Shown: positions 24,935-33,140 of the stretch, in pieces
Numbering within the stretch: position 1 is the stretch's first letter
Layout: the number at the start of each line of letters is the position of its first letter
NCBI RefSeq assembly: GCF_014218295.1
Contig: NZ_AP023287.1
Coordinates: 4,774,001 to 4,838,000, forward strand
DNA from: Mycolicibacterium litorale
Lineage (GTDB): Bacteria > Actinomycetota > Actinomycetes > Mycobacteriales > Mycobacteriaceae
DNA length: 64,000 nucleotides
Reading direction: 5' to 3'
The notes under the pieces: model-generated
Seen by the model: the letters and a program-made list of their open reading frames with translations, nothing else
The model's database searches: none
What the model was told of the DNA's origin: nothing
Position numbers and translations under genes: made by a program

Positions 24935-25401
24935 CCTCACCCGAGGAGCAGGACGCCGAGGTCGACCGGTTGGCCCGGTCGATGCTCCTGCTGCACGGCG
25001 CCCACGAAGACGACGACCACCACCATCCGGAACCGTCGACCGGTGGCCGCAAGAGCTGGTCGAAGGCGCCGACGTTCCCCGACGACGACCCGCGGGCGGT
25101 CGCGGTGCGCGAAGCCACGCGCCGCGACCGCGAACGCTATCTGAACTCCGGTCTGGTGTCGGTGGACTGCCGGTTCTGCCACGTCTCGGTCATGGTCAAG
25201 AAGCTCGGGCGTGGACACACGTCGGTGCAGTGGAACTCCGAGGCGTCGCAGCGGTGCGCGCACTTCAGTGAGATCCGCGAGGCCGGCGGGCAGCCGGCGC
25301 GCACCAAGGCCTGCCCGAAACTGGCGGACAGCATCAAACACGCGGTGGCGGAGGGCTGTCTGGAGGAGAACTCCACCGCCCCCTCCCCCGGTGACGGCTG
25401 A
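24931..25401 (+). CDS. Cysteine-rich protein of the kshA operon (Rv3527 family)
   Basis: 156 residues, co-translated with kshA (ATG at 24931 overlaps the kshA TGA). N-terminal part acidic with His-rich HEDDDHHHPEP; C-terminal part with C80-x2-C83-H84, C109-x-H111, C128 and C143, a pattern that suggests zinc or Fe-S binding. It matches Rv3527 by position. No function is known to me; a role tied to the Rieske oxygenase (electron transfer, assembly) is inference from coupling. Confidence 0.82.
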   Translation: MTSPEEQDAEVDRLARSMLLLHGAHEDDDHHHPEPSTGGRKSWSKAPTFPDDDPRAVAVREATRRDRERYLNSGLVSVDCRFCHVSVMVKKLGRGHTSVQWNSEASQRCAHFSEIREAGGQPARTKACPKLADSIKHAVAEGCLEENSTAPSPGDG

Positions 25402-26101
25402 GCGCGTCGTCCGCAGCCTCGGTGTCGTGCTGGCGGTCCTCGTCACCGCCGCGTGCACCTCACAGCAGCCGCTGATCGACGAGACCTTCAGCGGCACAGA
25501 CGGTCCCGTCGTGACGCAGGACTGGGTGGTCACCAGCGGCTCGTTGTTCCGCGACCACGAGGAAGGCTGGACGGGGGTACCCGACGCAGGCGGGTCGGCG
25601 GGCGACACCGGATCGGCGGTGTTCCGGATGGCCGGTACGCGCCGTGATCTCACCGACATCGACATGTCGCTGCGGCTCGACGTGGAGCGGTTGGTCATCA
25701 CCGAGCGGACACCGGCACGCGCCTACGACGGCGCCCACATCTGGGTGCGCTACCAGTCCGACCGGCAGCTGTACGCAGTCAGCGTGGACCGCCGGGACGC
25801 GACGATGGTCATCAAGAAGAAATGCGCGGGAGGCGAATCCAACGGCGGCCGCTACGTCGATCTCGGCGCCGCCGTGCCGGACACGCCGATACCGCTCGGC
25901 CGCTGGCAGCAGATCTCGGTCGCGGTCCGCAACCAGCCGGACGGCTCGGTGACGATCTCGGCGGACCGCGATGGCCACACCGTCGAAGCGGTCGACCGGG
26001 GTACCGGGTGTCCACCGCTGCGCGAAGGCGGCGTCGGGATCCGCGGTGACAACGCCGAATTGCGGTTCGACGACATCCGCGTGGTCAACACCACCGGCTG
26101 A
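25391..26101 (+). CDS. Lipoprotein with LamG/DUF1080-like beta-sandwich
   Basis: 236 residues from GTG 25391, overlapping the previous gene by 11 bp. Lipobox VTAAC after a hydrophobic stretch (SLGVVLAVLVTAACTS). The mature part looks like a concanavalin-type sandwich: DETFSGTDGPVVTQDWVVTSG at the start, AHIWVRYQSDRQLYAVSVDRRD and RWQQISVAVRNQPDGSVTISADRDG in the middle, GGVGIRGDNAELRFDDIRVV at the end. Such domains bind or hydrolyse glycans. It converges six bases from the polysaccharide deacetylase, whose C-terminus has a related layout, so it may belong to that surface-glycan module. Confidence 0.72.
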   Translation: MTAERVVRSLGVVLAVLVTAACTSQQPLIDETFSGTDGPVVTQDWVVTSGSLFRDHEEGWTGVPDAGGSAGDTGSAVFRMAGTRRDLTDIDMSLRLDVERLVITERTPARAYDGAHIWVRYQSDRQLYAVSVDRRDATMVIKKKCAGGESNGGRYVDLGAAVPDTPIPLGRWQQISVAVRNQPDGSVTISADRDGHTVEAVDRGTGCPPLREGGVGIRGDNAELRFDDIRVVNTTG

Positions 26102-26107
26102 GCCTCG

Positions 26108-27721
26108 TCAGGGCCGAGCGGGAAGCCCCACACCGCCGCGCACCGTCGGCGAGTCCCGGCCGGCGGTGATCGACAGGTCGGTGAACACCGGCCACGGCGC
26201 GGCCTCCGTCATACGTGAGCTGGTCAGCCCGATACCGCCGTAGGCGCCAGGCCCGCCGTCCGACGGAACCGTCAGCCGCACCGAACCGTCGACGACGATG
26301 TCGGTCGCGGTGGGCTTCACCGTCATCGACACGGTATGGGAGTCACGGGGTTTCAGCGGCAGTTGCCTGACCACCTTCGGCTTGGCGCCCAGCCCGATCG
26401 ACACTCTCAGATAGCCGGAGCTCACCTGGGTCGAGATCTCCTCGCCGGTACCGACCCGGGTGACCAGGGCGGCGTTCTCCACCCCGCGCGCGGCCAGTCC
26501 CCTCATGGTCGCCGATGCCGTATAGGCCGCCCAGTCCGCAGTGGCCTGGCGGCCGTAGGCGACGCCGATCCATCGGCCGGGGCCACGCATCCTCACCTCG
26601 TCGCCGGTGGCGCGCACGGGTGCCGGAGTGTCGTCGCTCATCTCCGTCCACAGGTCGGGGCGTCGGGACGGCGGCGCCTGCGCCGGGGTGACGGGAGTGT
26701 GTGCGCGCACTCCGGTGAGCAGGTCGTCGACCGTGGAGTCGAGGGTGAGCTCGATCCGTCCGGTCATCCCGACGGCCGCGGCGCGCGCGCCCGCGGGCAG
26801 CGGTTGCGGGGGTGCGTTGTTGAACGCTCCGGCGAACAGTTCACGGATCACCGTCATGGCGACAGCCGCGGCCTGCGGATCGGTCGATTCGGCGTTGTCG
26901 TTGTATCCCTCGGAGAACGGAAACGCGAACAGGGTGGGGCGGGGCAGCCCGTGGTCGACGATGTCCTGGACCGACCCCTGCAGATCCTTCCTGATCTTCG
27001 TCTCGAATTCGTCGAGGGTTTCGAGTCGGTTCTTCTCGGAAAGCCAACGGCGGTGCGTCATCTCGGAGGCCAGCGTCCCCGCGGCGTCGACCGGCATCCG
27101 GGCGTGCATCTTGCGGGTGTGCGACTGGAAATCCCACCGGCCAGACTCCGCCATGCGCTCGATCTCCTGCCAGGACAGGTAGTACGGCCGGTTGGCGCCG
27201 ACGTTGCCGGTGATGAGGAACGAGACGGCGTGCATCCCGTGGCGTTCGAGGATCTTGTCGGCGTGCGTCCACAGGCCGTGCGTCCCGTCGTCGAACGTGA
27301 TGAGAACCGACCGTTCGGGCACCTCCCCGCCGGCGAGGTAGTCGACGTACTGGTCGGAGGTGATGGAGGTGTAGCCGGCGGCCCGCAGGGCGGTGAGTTG
27401 GGCGTCGAACGCCTCAGGGGTGACGACGAAGTGGTGGCGCGCTTCGGCCGCGGGGTCGGGGTGTCGCTCCGTCACCACCATCGGCCGCACGTCGTGGTAG
27501 GCGAGTACGACCGGCGGCGTCCGCCGCGGCAGCTGGGAGTGCACCGTCCGCGCGAAGGCTTGCTCATCGGCGGGCAGCACGACGGCCGCGGTCGAGAATT
27601 GTTCGCTCACCTGCAATCCCAGCACGTGGAGGTACCACGCCACCCCGAACGGGGTGGCTATCAATGCGGCCGTCAGTACCGCGAACAGGACGCGCACCGA
27701 CGTGCGCCGGATCCCGGTCAC
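26108..27721 (-). CDS. Membrane-anchored polysaccharide deacetylase with sandwich domain
   Basis: 537 residues from GTG 27721. An N-terminal membrane helix (VLFAVLTAALIATPFGVAWYL) is followed by an extracytoplasmic NodB-type deacetylase domain with the metal/catalytic motifs LAYHDVRPM, ITFDDGTHGLW and DFQSHTRKMH (HxxxH-like), about residues 90-340. The C-terminal about 170 residues form a glycan-binding-like sandwich (DLWTEMSDD ... GGIGLTSSRM ... PVFTDLSIT). Likely N-deacetylates an amino-sugar polymer made by the glycosyltransferase upstream, as PgaB or IcaB do for poly-GlcNAc. The start codon overlaps the stop of the 33-residue peptide. Confidence 0.83.
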   Translation of the reverse strand: MTGIRRTSVRVLFAVLTAALIATPFGVAWYLHVLGLQVSEQFSTAAVVLPADEQAFARTVHSQLPRRTPPVVLAYHDVRPMVVTERHPDPAAEARHHFVVTPEAFDAQLTALRAAGYTSITSDQYVDYLAGGEVPERSVLITFDDGTHGLWTHADKILERHGMHAVSFLITGNVGANRPYYLSWQEIERMAESGRWDFQSHTRKMHARMPVDAAGTLASEMTHRRWLSEKNRLETLDEFETKIRKDLQGSVQDIVDHGLPRPTLFAFPFSEGYNDNAESTDPQAAAVAMTVIRELFAGAFNNAPPQPLPAGARAAAVGMTGRIELTLDSTVDDLLTGVRAHTPVTPAQAPPSRRPDLWTEMSDDTPAPVRATGDEVRMRGPGRWIGVAYGRQATADWAAYTASATMRGLAARGVENAALVTRVGTGEEISTQVSSGYLRVSIGLGAKPKVVRQLPLKPRDSHTVSMTVKPTATDIVVDGSVRLTVPSDGGPGAYGGIGLTSSRMTEAAPWPVFTDLSITAGRDSPTVRGGVGLPARP

Positions 27722-27819
27722 CAGAACGTCCCGTTCGTCAGCACGACGAGGAAGATCAGCACGCCGGCGGTGACGTACAGCAGGTCGACGATGCGGTTCT
27801 TCAGTCGGCGGATCGTCAT
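27718..27819 (-). CDS. 33-residue single-pass membrane peptide
   Basis: A basic N-terminus (MTIRRLKNR) is followed by one hydrophobic helix (about residues 10-29, IVDLLYVTAGVLIFLVVLTN). Its ATG (27819) overlaps the glycosyltransferase stop (ATGA) and its TGA overlaps the deacetylase GTG (GTGA), so it is locked between the two in a coupled operon. Such small peptides often stabilise processive synthases (PgaD and BcsF play this role elsewhere); that function is inference. Too short for most gene finders but strongly supported by context. Confidence 0.7.
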   Translation of the reverse strand: MTIRRLKNRIVDLLYVTAGVLIFLVVLTNGTFW

Positions 27820-29279
27820 TGTGCACCTCGCGCCCACGTGCCCTTGCGGATGGTGGCCAGGGAGTACGGCAGCAGCCAGGACAGCAGAAGCGATCCGAGC
27901 GCGGCCATCAGCAGGCGGTAGCGCCAGAGCGGGTTGCCCGGATTCGAGAGTTTGAACGCAACGGCCCATGCGAACCCTTTCGTCAGCACACCGCACAGGT
28001 AGAGCAGGGTGAGGAAGTACAGACCGTGCGCGGGCGCCCAGACGAGGTGACGCACCGCCATCAGCGGCGCCACCGCCACGAAGAGCACGTGCCCGTAGAA
28101 CAGTGCGGCGGCTCCGGGGCCGCGCCGCCACATGAACGACCCGGTGAAGCACAGGTTCCGGATGAAGCTCTTCTTCCACCGCACCTGCTGTTTGAGGAAC
28201 GGGCGGAAACGGGCGGGCACCGTCGTCCACACGTGCGCCGACCGCACGTAGCCGACCCGCCACGGGCGTTCCGCGCAATCATGGTCGGCGACAAGCGGAT
28301 CGTCGGCGTAGCGGCGTTTGAGCTCGCGTCCCTTCCACACCTGTCCGAGCACGTAGCCGGTGAGTTGCCGGTCGGTGGCGAACCGGAATTCGCGGCCGAG
28401 GAACGTGTCGTTGGCCCACGCCGGCAGGTAGTTCACGATCGCGTCGCGGCGGAACACCGCGAGCGGCCCCGACACGCAGGTGACGCTGCCGAACGTCGCC
28501 TCCGCGGCCTTGGCCACCCGGAACTGGCCGTCATACCAGGTGTCCTGCGCACGGGTCAGCACTGTGTCGTCGGCGTTGAGAGCGCGGGCGTGACCGCTGA
28601 CCGCCCCGAGTTGAGGGTTGTCCACCAGCGCCCGCACGCAGCGCGCCAGCGCGTCAGGGGCCAGGATGCAGTCGGAGTCGGTGAACGCCAGGATGTCACC
28701 CGAGGCGATCCGCACCCCGTCGGTGAGCGCGTGCTTCTTGCCCTGGTTGACCTGCTTGTAGATGACGGTGACGTCCAGTTCCGACGCCAGCCGACGCAGC
28801 ACGTCGGGGGTGCCGTCGGTCGACGCGTCGTCGATGACGATCACTTCCAGGTTCGGATAGTCGGAGCCGACCATGGTGCGCACACACTGCTCGATACCGT
28901 CGCGCTCGTCGCGCACGGCCACGAGCAGGCTCACGGTCGGCTGCGCGGGTAGCGCGGGGAAGTTCTCTGCCCGAGAGACTTTCATCGGGTGCACGCTGGG
29001 GTCCTCGTAACGGGCAAACCCGAGGTACATCATCGAGACCGTGGCGGTGAGGACGAGCATCCCGTAGCCGAGCAGCACGGTCCCCTGAGGCAGCAGCGGT
29101 GCCTGGACCGCCAGCAGCACGATCAACGGCATCAGCGCCGCGAGGACCAGCACCCGCCGCAGACCGCGCCGCACCTCGGCCGGTTTCGCATCGAGCCACT
29201 GGGCGAATGCGATGGTCCGGGGTACCCGCTGATCCGGATCCGTTGCCGCCGAAAGAGATACCGGGGCGACTGTGCTCAA
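27816..29279 (-). CDS. Processive family-2 glycosyltransferase (polysaccharide synthase)
   Basis: 487-residue GT2 synthase of the hyaluronan/poly-GlcNAc type. Two N-terminal membrane helices (VLVLAALMPLIVLLAVQAPLL and VLLGYGMLVLTATVSMMYLG), then the catalytic domain with VIDDASTDGT, the DxD site FTDSDC, ANDTFLGREF and the processivity motif QQVRW, then three to four C-terminal helices. TTG start at 29279 overlaps the dehydrogenase stop (TTGA). It probably polymerises a UDP-sugar, perhaps using the uronic acid supplied by the upstream dehydrogenase, and exports the chain. Confidence 0.87.
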   Translation of the reverse strand: MSTVAPVSLSAATDPDQRVPRTIAFAQWLDAKPAEVRRGLRRVLVLAALMPLIVLLAVQAPLLPQGTVLLGYGMLVLTATVSMMYLGFARYEDPSVHPMKVSRAENFPALPAQPTVSLLVAVRDERDGIEQCVRTMVGSDYPNLEVIVIDDASTDGTPDVLRRLASELDVTVIYKQVNQGKKHALTDGVRIASGDILAFTDSDCILAPDALARCVRALVDNPQLGAVSGHARALNADDTVLTRAQDTWYDGQFRVAKAAEATFGSVTCVSGPLAVFRRDAIVNYLPAWANDTFLGREFRFATDRQLTGYVLGQVWKGRELKRRYADDPLVADHDCAERPWRVGYVRSAHVWTTVPARFRPFLKQQVRWKKSFIRNLCFTGSFMWRRGPGAAALFYGHVLFVAVAPLMAVRHLVWAPAHGLYFLTLLYLCGVLTKGFAWAVAFKLSNPGNPLWRYRLLMAALGSLLLSWLLPYSLATIRKGTWARGAQ

Positions 29280-30595
29280 AGCACCCTCCGCTGCGGCAGC
29301 TCGGGCAGCCCGTAGGCCGCGTCGAGGAGCAGCGGGACCGTGGCCAGCCAGGCATGGTCGGCCGAGGGGTGCAGCGTGTGGGCGATGACGAGATCCCATT
29401 CCTGCCGGGCAGGGTCCGCCTCACGCGTCAGCTGACCCATGGAGGTCCACACGCTGTCCACCATGTCGTCGGTGAAGGCGACGTCGGCGCCGCGGCGGTG
29501 CAGTTCCTCGATGATGTGCAGGGCCGGTGACTCCCGCACGTCGGCCACCGCCGGTTTGTACGCGACCCCCACGACGAGGATCCGCGATCCGGCGAGTGCG
29601 CGGCCGCTGTTGGCCAGCAGCTCCTGCGCCCGGTTGACGACGGCCTGTGGCCGCGACGCGATGGACGCCATGGCGGCCTCGGTCACCGGTGACGGCAGTT
29701 TCGTGGCCTTGAGCTGCCAGAGCAGATAGTGCGGATCGCATGGGATGCAGTGTCCGCCCACGCCCGGCCCGGGACGGAACGGCATGAACCCGTACGGCTT
29801 GGTGGCGGCGGCCGAGATCACCTCCATCACGTCGATCTCGAAATTACTTGCCACGTCCGAGAACTCGTTGGCAAGCGCGATGTTGACGGCGCGGAAGGTG
29901 TTCTCGAGCAGTTTGGTCAGCTCGGCGGCTTCAGGGGACGACACCTGGTGGACCGAGGCGGCGGACCTGATCAGCGTCTCGGTTGCGCGGACGGCGCACG
30001 CTTCGGTCACGCCGCCGACGACCCGCGGCGTCTCCTCCGGCAGATGCGCGGGCGAGCCCGGGTCGATCCGTTCCGGGCTGAAGGCCACGAACACGTCCTG
30101 ACCGGCGACGAGACCACGCCGCTGCAGCGGCTCGACGAGCAGTTCGCGGGTGCAGCCGACATATGTCGTGGACGTGAGCACGATCGTCTGACCGGGGCGC
30201 GCCGCGTCGACCACGGTGGCGCACGCCGCGCGCAGCGCGGTCAGGTCCGGAACGAGATGGGTGTCGACCGGTGTGGGAACGCAGATCAGCACCGCGTCGA
30301 CGTCCGACAGTCCGGTGGCCTCGGTGGTGAAGTCGAGCAGATCGGTGTCGAGCAGCCGATCGAGACTGACGAGCTTGTCGTGCAGCAGGTCGACCTGACC
30401 GGACTTGATCGCCGCGATCCGCGATTCGCTGATGTCGCAACCCAGGACCGCGACGCCGGATTCGGCGATCGCGAGTGCGGTGGGCAGTCCGACATAACCC
30501 AGGCCGACGATGCCGACCCGGCGGAGAGTCTGCGCCGCCTCGGTACCGATCGTCACGTCGATGGCGGGGAGTTCGTAGGTGGTCGGCATTTTCAT
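29276..30595 (-). CDS. Nucleotide-sugar (UDP-HexNAc/glucose) dehydrogenase
   Basis: 439-residue UDP-sugar 6-dehydrogenase. NAD site VGIVGLGYVGLPTALAIAESG; STTYVGCTRELLVEPL; active-site Cys in GVGGHCIPCDPHYLLW; C-terminal UDPG-MGDH domain with VGVAYKPAVADVRESPALHI. The TviB/WecC-like layout suggests UDP-GlcNAc/ManNAc rather than UDP-glucose, but this cannot be decided by eye. ATG at 30595 (MKMPTTYEL) has GAAGG upstream. First gene of the four-gene polysaccharide operon, preceded by a 0.5-kb non-coding region. Confidence 0.88.
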   Translation of the reverse strand: MKMPTTYELPAIDVTIGTEAAQTLRRVGIVGLGYVGLPTALAIAESGVAVLGCDISESRIAAIKSGQVDLLHDKLVSLDRLLDTDLLDFTTEATGLSDVDAVLICVPTPVDTHLVPDLTALRAACATVVDAARPGQTIVLTSTTYVGCTRELLVEPLQRRGLVAGQDVFVAFSPERIDPGSPAHLPEETPRVVGGVTEACAVRATETLIRSAASVHQVSSPEAAELTKLLENTFRAVNIALANEFSDVASNFEIDVMEVISAAATKPYGFMPFRPGPGVGGHCIPCDPHYLLWQLKATKLPSPVTEAAMASIASRPQAVVNRAQELLANSGRALAGSRILVVGVAYKPAVADVRESPALHIIEELHRRGADVAFTDDMVDSVWTSMGQLTREADPARQEWDLVIAHTLHPSADHAWLATVPLLLDAAYGLPELPQRRVL

Positions 30596-31136
30596 CCTTC
30601 GGGAGCCGTGAACGGTTGGAGACAACCTCGTCGGGTCACCACCGGGAGCGGGAGTCTCGAGGTTCACCGCGCACACCTTCTTCGAGTGCACCGCAACCCC
30701 CTGCCGAACCCCTGACCCGGCTCGACCTGGCTACAGGTGAGCACATCGTCACCACTTTCCTGGAACTCGTGGCGCCTGACGCGGATCGGACGCTACCACC
30801 CGTCAATGGCGGGGTCAAGCAATCCTTCGAGGGTTTCTAAGAGACTTCGTCGGCCGTGACCCACGGCACGTCGATGTGACGCAGAACATCGCGGATTTCG
30901 CGCTTTTACCTGCTATGACATCGAGTCAGTCTGATCGCCATCGTCATCGCGGTCGTCCCGATCCGGAATGTTCTGCACATATATGAGCAGTTCCAGCAAC
31001 GTCATTGAAAACCGGAGCACCTGGTCAGCGCATCGTTCTGCAAATGCGTAAATTTTTGCCCTCGACAGAGACGCAAACGTGATACGACAAGCGCAGGTGA
31101 CCGGGAGCCCCACAGTCGGGCCACTACGCGCCACAA
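30596..31136. other. 541-bp non-coding region upstream of the polysaccharide operon
   Basis: The only long intergenic stretch of the window. It is visibly richer in A and T than its surroundings, notably 30940-31090 (ATATATGAGC, AAATTTTTGCCC), as expected for promoter DNA or acquired DNA. The short frames crossing it (for example 30913-31134, minus) have no RBS or recognisable family. It should contain the promoter of the minus-strand dehydrogenase operon. No KstR box seen. Confidence 0.55.
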
Positions 31137-31168
31137 CGAAAAAGGGACGCGGTGGTCACCCGCGTCCC
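31137..31168 (-). terminator. Intrinsic terminator of the Rv3529c operon
   Basis: On the minus strand a 9-bp perfect stem (GGGACGCGG/CCGCGTCCC, 31144-31168) is followed by TTTTTCG, a proper U-tract, 39 bp past the sulfotransferase stop codon. It is one of very few classical terminators in this GC-rich window. Confidence 0.8.
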
Positions 31169-31172
31169 TATT

Positions 31173-31190
31173 CGCGGGTGGTCACCCGCG
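31173..31190. terminator. Second hairpin, tandem to the terminator
   Basis: CGCGGGTG GT CACCCGCG, an 8-bp perfect stem with a two-base loop, 17 bp after the sulfotransferase stop. It shares the 16-mer GGTGGTCACCCGCGTC with the neighbouring terminator hairpin, suggesting origin by local duplication. No U-tract of its own. Confidence 0.5.
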
Positions 31191-31206
31191 TCTGTGCACC
31201 GCTGAA

Positions 31207-32349
31207 TCAGAGACCCGCGAAGCGCTCCTTGACCTGTTCGGCGGTCAACCCGTAGTCAGCCAGTGAGTACGTGTGTTTGGGGGCCCGGGGTCCCTTCTGG
31301 CTGTCCGCGTGACTGGCGGTCATCGCATCCCGGGCGGCGTCGGTGTAGGGCAGACCGAAGTGGCGGTAGATCCGCTCCACCTCGGCGACCGGATCGTTGA
31401 TGAACTCGAAGTAGTCCATATCGTAGAACTGGGCCGGATCCCGTTTGGCGCGCTCGGCGGTGAACCGCTCCAGACCCCGCGACCAGGTCTCCATCGAGTC
31501 GGCGCCGATCTGGGCACCGACGAACGTGTTCGACCACCCGGCGGTGGTGTGCTGGGCCAGTGAACACATCGACGCCATGATCGTCTCCGCAGGGCGGTGG
31601 CACTGGATGACGAGCGCATCGGGGTAGGTGGCGAACAACGCGTCGAGCGCGAACAGATGGCTGGGATTTTTGAGAACCCAACGCTTCCCGGCATCGTTGA
31701 GGCCGATCAACTGCAGGTTTCGCCGGTGCCTCTGATACGGCTTCGTCCAGTCCTGCCGGGCCAACCACTGCGAGTACGTCGGCACGTGGGCGAGCGTCTC
31801 GTAGGACACCGAGTGCAGCGACTGCCGCAGCAACTGCCAGCACTCCTCGACCTCGTCCGCGGTCATGTAGTGCAGACCCGTGTAATCGGGGTTCTCCTCG
31901 TGAGCCTTCTTGAACCGGGAGTCCAGCTCAACGAAAACGGGGTTCTGCGACCAGGATTCGCGCGGCGGGCGGGGCTGCGGGAACTCGGCCAGCCACAGTT
32001 CCAGACCCTGATGGGCGGGGTCGGCGGACAACAGCCGGTGCAGCGCGGTGGTGCCGGTGCGGGGCAGGCCGGTGACGAACAGCGGCCGCTCGATCACGAC
32101 GTCGGCGTGTTCTGGATGCTGCTTCCACGCCGCCTCCGACAGTAGACGGGCGACCAGCGCATTGCGCAGGAAGAACCGCGACATCTTGCTGCCGATCTCG
32201 GTGAGGTCCGCGTCACGGGCGTACGAGTCGAGCAGTACGCCGAGCGCTTCCCGATAGTTGTCGTCGTCGGTTCCGAAGTCGTCGAGTCCGCAGGCCTTGG
32301 TCGCCGAGGCGTGCAGATCCTCGACGGTGCCCACGTCGGTGCGCGTCAC
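31207..32349 (-). CDS. Sulfotransferase-family protein (Rv3529c)
   Basis: 380-residue sulfotransferase-fold protein. PAPS 5'-phosphosulfate loop VTGLPRTGTTALHRLLS and the 3'-phosphate region VLKNPSHLFALDALFATYPDALVIQCHR are recognisable. GTG start at 32349 overlaps the upstream SDR stop (GTGA). It is the last gene of the operon Rv3531c-Rv3530c-Rv3529c, headed by a perfect KstR box, so its substrate is probably a sterol or its breakdown product; this is not shown. A strong terminator follows. Confidence 0.88.
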   Translation of the reverse strand: MTRTDVGTVEDLHASATKACGLDDFGTDDDNYREALGVLLDSYARDADLTEIGSKMSRFFLRNALVARLLSEAAWKQHPEHADVVIERPLFVTGLPRTGTTALHRLLSADPAHQGLELWLAEFPQPRPPRESWSQNPVFVELDSRFKKAHEENPDYTGLHYMTADEVEECWQLLRQSLHSVSYETLAHVPTYSQWLARQDWTKPYQRHRRNLQLIGLNDAGKRWVLKNPSHLFALDALFATYPDALVIQCHRPAETIMASMCSLAQHTTAGWSNTFVGAQIGADSMETWSRGLERFTAERAKRDPAQFYDMDYFEFINDPVAEVERIYRHFGLPYTDAARDAMTASHADSQKGPRAPKHTYSLADYGLTAEQVKERFAGL

Positions 32350-33140
32350 GCCTTGTACTCCCCACAGTTCACGTCGAGGGTCTGTCCGGTGATCCCGCTG
32401 GACAGATCGCTGGCCAGGAACAGGATCGCCGAGGCGACCTCGTCCTCGGTGGGCAGCCGCTTGAGGTCGGACGCCGCCGCCGTCGCCCGGTAGATCTCCT
32501 CGATGGTCGTCCCGTACTTGCCGGCCTGATGGTTGAAGTAGCTCTTCAACGTCTCACCCCAGATGTACCCCGGTGCAACGGAATTCACTCGGATACCCTG
32601 CTCTCCGAGTTCGGTGGCCAGCGATTGTGACATCGCCAGCAGGGCCGACTTGGCCATCTTGTAGGCGCCGTACTTGGCCTGTGAGTGCCGGATGACCATC
32701 GAGTTCACGTTGACGACCGAGCCGTTCACGTCGGCCAGCGCGGGAGTGAAACCCTGGGTCAACCGCAGCGCGCCGAGCACGGTCAACTCGATCGCCTCGC
32801 GGATGTGCTCGAAGGTGGTGTTGGCCAACGGTTTCATCGACGGCACCCGGAAGGCGTTGTTGATCAGCACGTCGACCCTGCCGTACGCCTCCAGAGACCG
32901 CTCGACGAGGTTGGCGACCTGCGCGTCGTCGGTGATGTCGGTGCCGACGGCCACCGCGCGCCTGCCGAGGTCCGTGACCTGCTTGGCGACGTCCTCGAGC
33001 CGCTCGACGGTGCGTGCGGCCAGCACCACATCGGCGCCGGCCTCCGCGCACCGCCGCGCCAACGTCGTGCCCAGCGCCGGCCCGACGCCGCTGATGACGA
33101 CGACGCGATCCTTCAGCAGCCCGTTCAGCGCACCGCTCAT
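32346..33140 (-). CDS. SDR-family oxidoreductase (Rv3530c)
   Basis: 264-residue short-chain dehydrogenase: VVVISGVGPALGTTLARRC cofactor loop, VLINNAF, catalytic Ser in VVNVNSMVI, Tyr/Lys in KYGAYKMAKSALL, C-terminal GITGQTLDVNCGEYKA. ATG at 33140 overlaps the stop of the DUF1214 gene (TGATG). A longer upstream frame is a shadow of that gene. KstR-controlled; the substrate within sterol catabolism is unassigned. Confidence 0.9.
   Translation of the reverse strand: MSGALNGLLKDRVVVISGVGPALGTTLARRCAEAGADVVLAARTVERLEDVAKQVTDLGRRAVAVGTDITDDAQVANLVERSLEAYGRVDVLINNAFRVPSMKPLANTTFEHIREAIELTVLGALRLTQGFTPALADVNGSVVNVNSMVIRHSQAKYGAYKMAKSALLAMSQSLATELGEQGIRVNSVAPGYIWGETLKSYFNHQAGKYGTTIEEIYRATAAASDLKRLPTEDEVASAILFLASDLSSGITGQTLDVNCGEYKA

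Noticed and set aside
27550..27572. CGCGCGAAGGCTTGCTCATC, similar to the 18-bp junction element
   Set aside because: Only parts match and the bases encode the conserved start of the deacetylase ectodomain; not counted as a copy.
30475..30840. 121-residue plus-strand frame ending in the non-coding gap
   Set aside because: Mostly antisense to the UDP-sugar dehydrogenase, without RBS or domain.
30913..31134. 73-residue minus-strand frame in the long gap
   Set aside because: No RBS, no recognisable family, an Asp-rich tail, and it lies between a terminator and a promoter region.
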